In this document: positions 4,759 through 5,201 of the stretch, piece by piece | How positions within the stretch are numbered: the stretch's first letter is position 1 | Layout of the letters: every line of letters begins with the position of its first letter | Notes under the pieces: generated by a model | Database searches by the model: none | Seen by the model: the letters and a program-made list of their open reading frames with translations, nothing else | What the model was told of the DNA's origin: nothing | DNA from: Bacillus sp. (in: firmicutes) | Lineage (GTDB): Bacteria > Bacillota > Bacilli > Bacillales > Cytobacillaceae | Reading direction: 5' to 3' | Assembly: GCA_003457145.1 (NCBI GenBank) | Contig: DMSR01000257.1 | Coordinates: 1 to 5,201 of the forward strand | DNA: 5,201 nucleotides | Made by a program: the position numbers and the translations under genes

Positions 4759-5201
4759 TTGGATGAAGAACAGATTGTGCGTGCTACGGAAGCAGACTTG
4801 CCTGTCATTAGCGAAATGTTTGGAGAATGCAAAGAGTATCTTGAATCACGGGGGATTTTGCAATGGGATGAAGCATATCCCAATCACGAATACTTCGAAA
4901 GCGCAATGAAGGGTGAAGAATTGTTCATCATGAAGAAAGGCAGTAATACTCTTGCCACCATGGTGCTCGATGAGTGGCAGGCACCCGAATGGGAAAAGGC
5001 CAATTGGAGTAAGGCGGAAGGCAACCCCTTGATCCTTCATTCATTTTGTGTTCATCCCTCTGCCCAGGGTGGCGGTTTTGGCAGTGTGATGCTGAAATAT
5101 GCGGAGGATTTTACAAAGGAACATGGATATACATCTCTTCGCCTAGATACTTATTCAGGCAACGAGGGCGCAGTTAAGTTTTACGAGAAAAAGGGCTACC
5201 G
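4759..5201 (+). CDS. GNAT family N-acetyltransferase, 3' truncated by window edge
   Basis: The frame runs from TTG 4759 off the right edge (147 full codons plus two bases). Residues 4-30 (EQIVRATEADLPVISEMFGE...) are the usual GNAT first strand and helix. LILHSFCVHPSAQGGGFGSVML (91-112) is motif A, with the acetyl-CoA pyrophosphate loop Q103-G-G-G-F-G108. YTSLRLDTYSGNEGAVKFYEKKGY (124-147) is motif B, with the Asn-x-x-A-x-x-F-Y-E-K-x-G-Y signature. The family moves acetyl from acetyl-CoA to an amine; the acceptor is unknown. The TTG start is preferred because AGGAAGGGG (4741-4749) stands 9 bases upstream. An in-frame GTG at 4729, overlapping the 42-aa gene end, has no ribosome site. GILQWDEAYPN (32-42) recurs in many Bacillus GNATs, from memory. 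Only the last few dozen residues are likely missing. Confidence 0.9.
   Translation, partial: MDEEQIVRATEADLPVISEMFGECKEYLESRGILQWDEAYPNHEYFESAMKGEELFIMKKGSNTLATMVLDEWQAPEWEKANWSKAEGNPLILHSFCVHPSAQGGGFGSVMLKYAEDFTKEHGYTSLRLDTYSGNEGAVKFYEKKGY

Noticed and set aside
4647..5040. Two minus-strand ORFs (4647-4883 and 4846-5040)
   Set aside because: Both are antisense to the 42-aa and acetyltransferase genes, whose frames carry ribosome sites and recognisable motifs.

Overview
The window looks like chromosomal DNA from a spore-forming member of the Bacillaceae. The base composition is fairly AT-rich, Shine-Dalgarno sites are strong and close to AGGAGG, and terminators are U-tailed hairpins. The gene content also fits: an RsbR-type stressosome protein, a SleB/CwlJ-type spore-cortex hydrolase and a small YrzF-like kinase. 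I assign no species.

Layout, left to right. (1) Positions 2-442 (+) hold the C-terminal two thirds of a small Ser/Thr-kinase-fold protein, cut by the window edge. (2) Positions 443-952 hold no gene I can support, but end in a candidate promoter preceded by an 8-bp inverted repeat. (3) Positions 953-1798 (+) encode a 281-aa RsbR-family STAS protein with both regulatory threonines, followed by a clear terminator. (4) Positions 2074-3285 (-) encode a 403-aa MFS transporter, convergent with the RsbR-like gene and with its own terminator at 2028-2058. (5) The divergent intergenic region 3286-3549 carries the transporter promoter, a palindrome and an isolated strong Shine-Dalgarno sequence. (6) Positions 3550-4170 (+) encode a 206-aa secreted cell-wall hydrolase (peptidoglycan-binding plus Hydrolase_2 domains, YkvT-like), closed by a 12-bp terminator. 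(7) From 4304 to the right edge, three tightly spaced plus-strand genes look like one operon: an acidic 97-aa protein, a 42-aa lysine-rich protein, and a GNAT acetyltransferase starting at TTG and cut by the window end.

The genes do not form one obvious pathway. The window reads as ordinary core or shell Bacillaceae chromosome with separate transcription units: stress signalling, export, cell wall or spore biology, and an uncharacterised acetyltransferase operon. I see no transposase, phage, CRISPR, tRNA or rRNA. The least explained part is the two-small-proteins-plus-GNAT operon. I found no convincing new multi-gene system.
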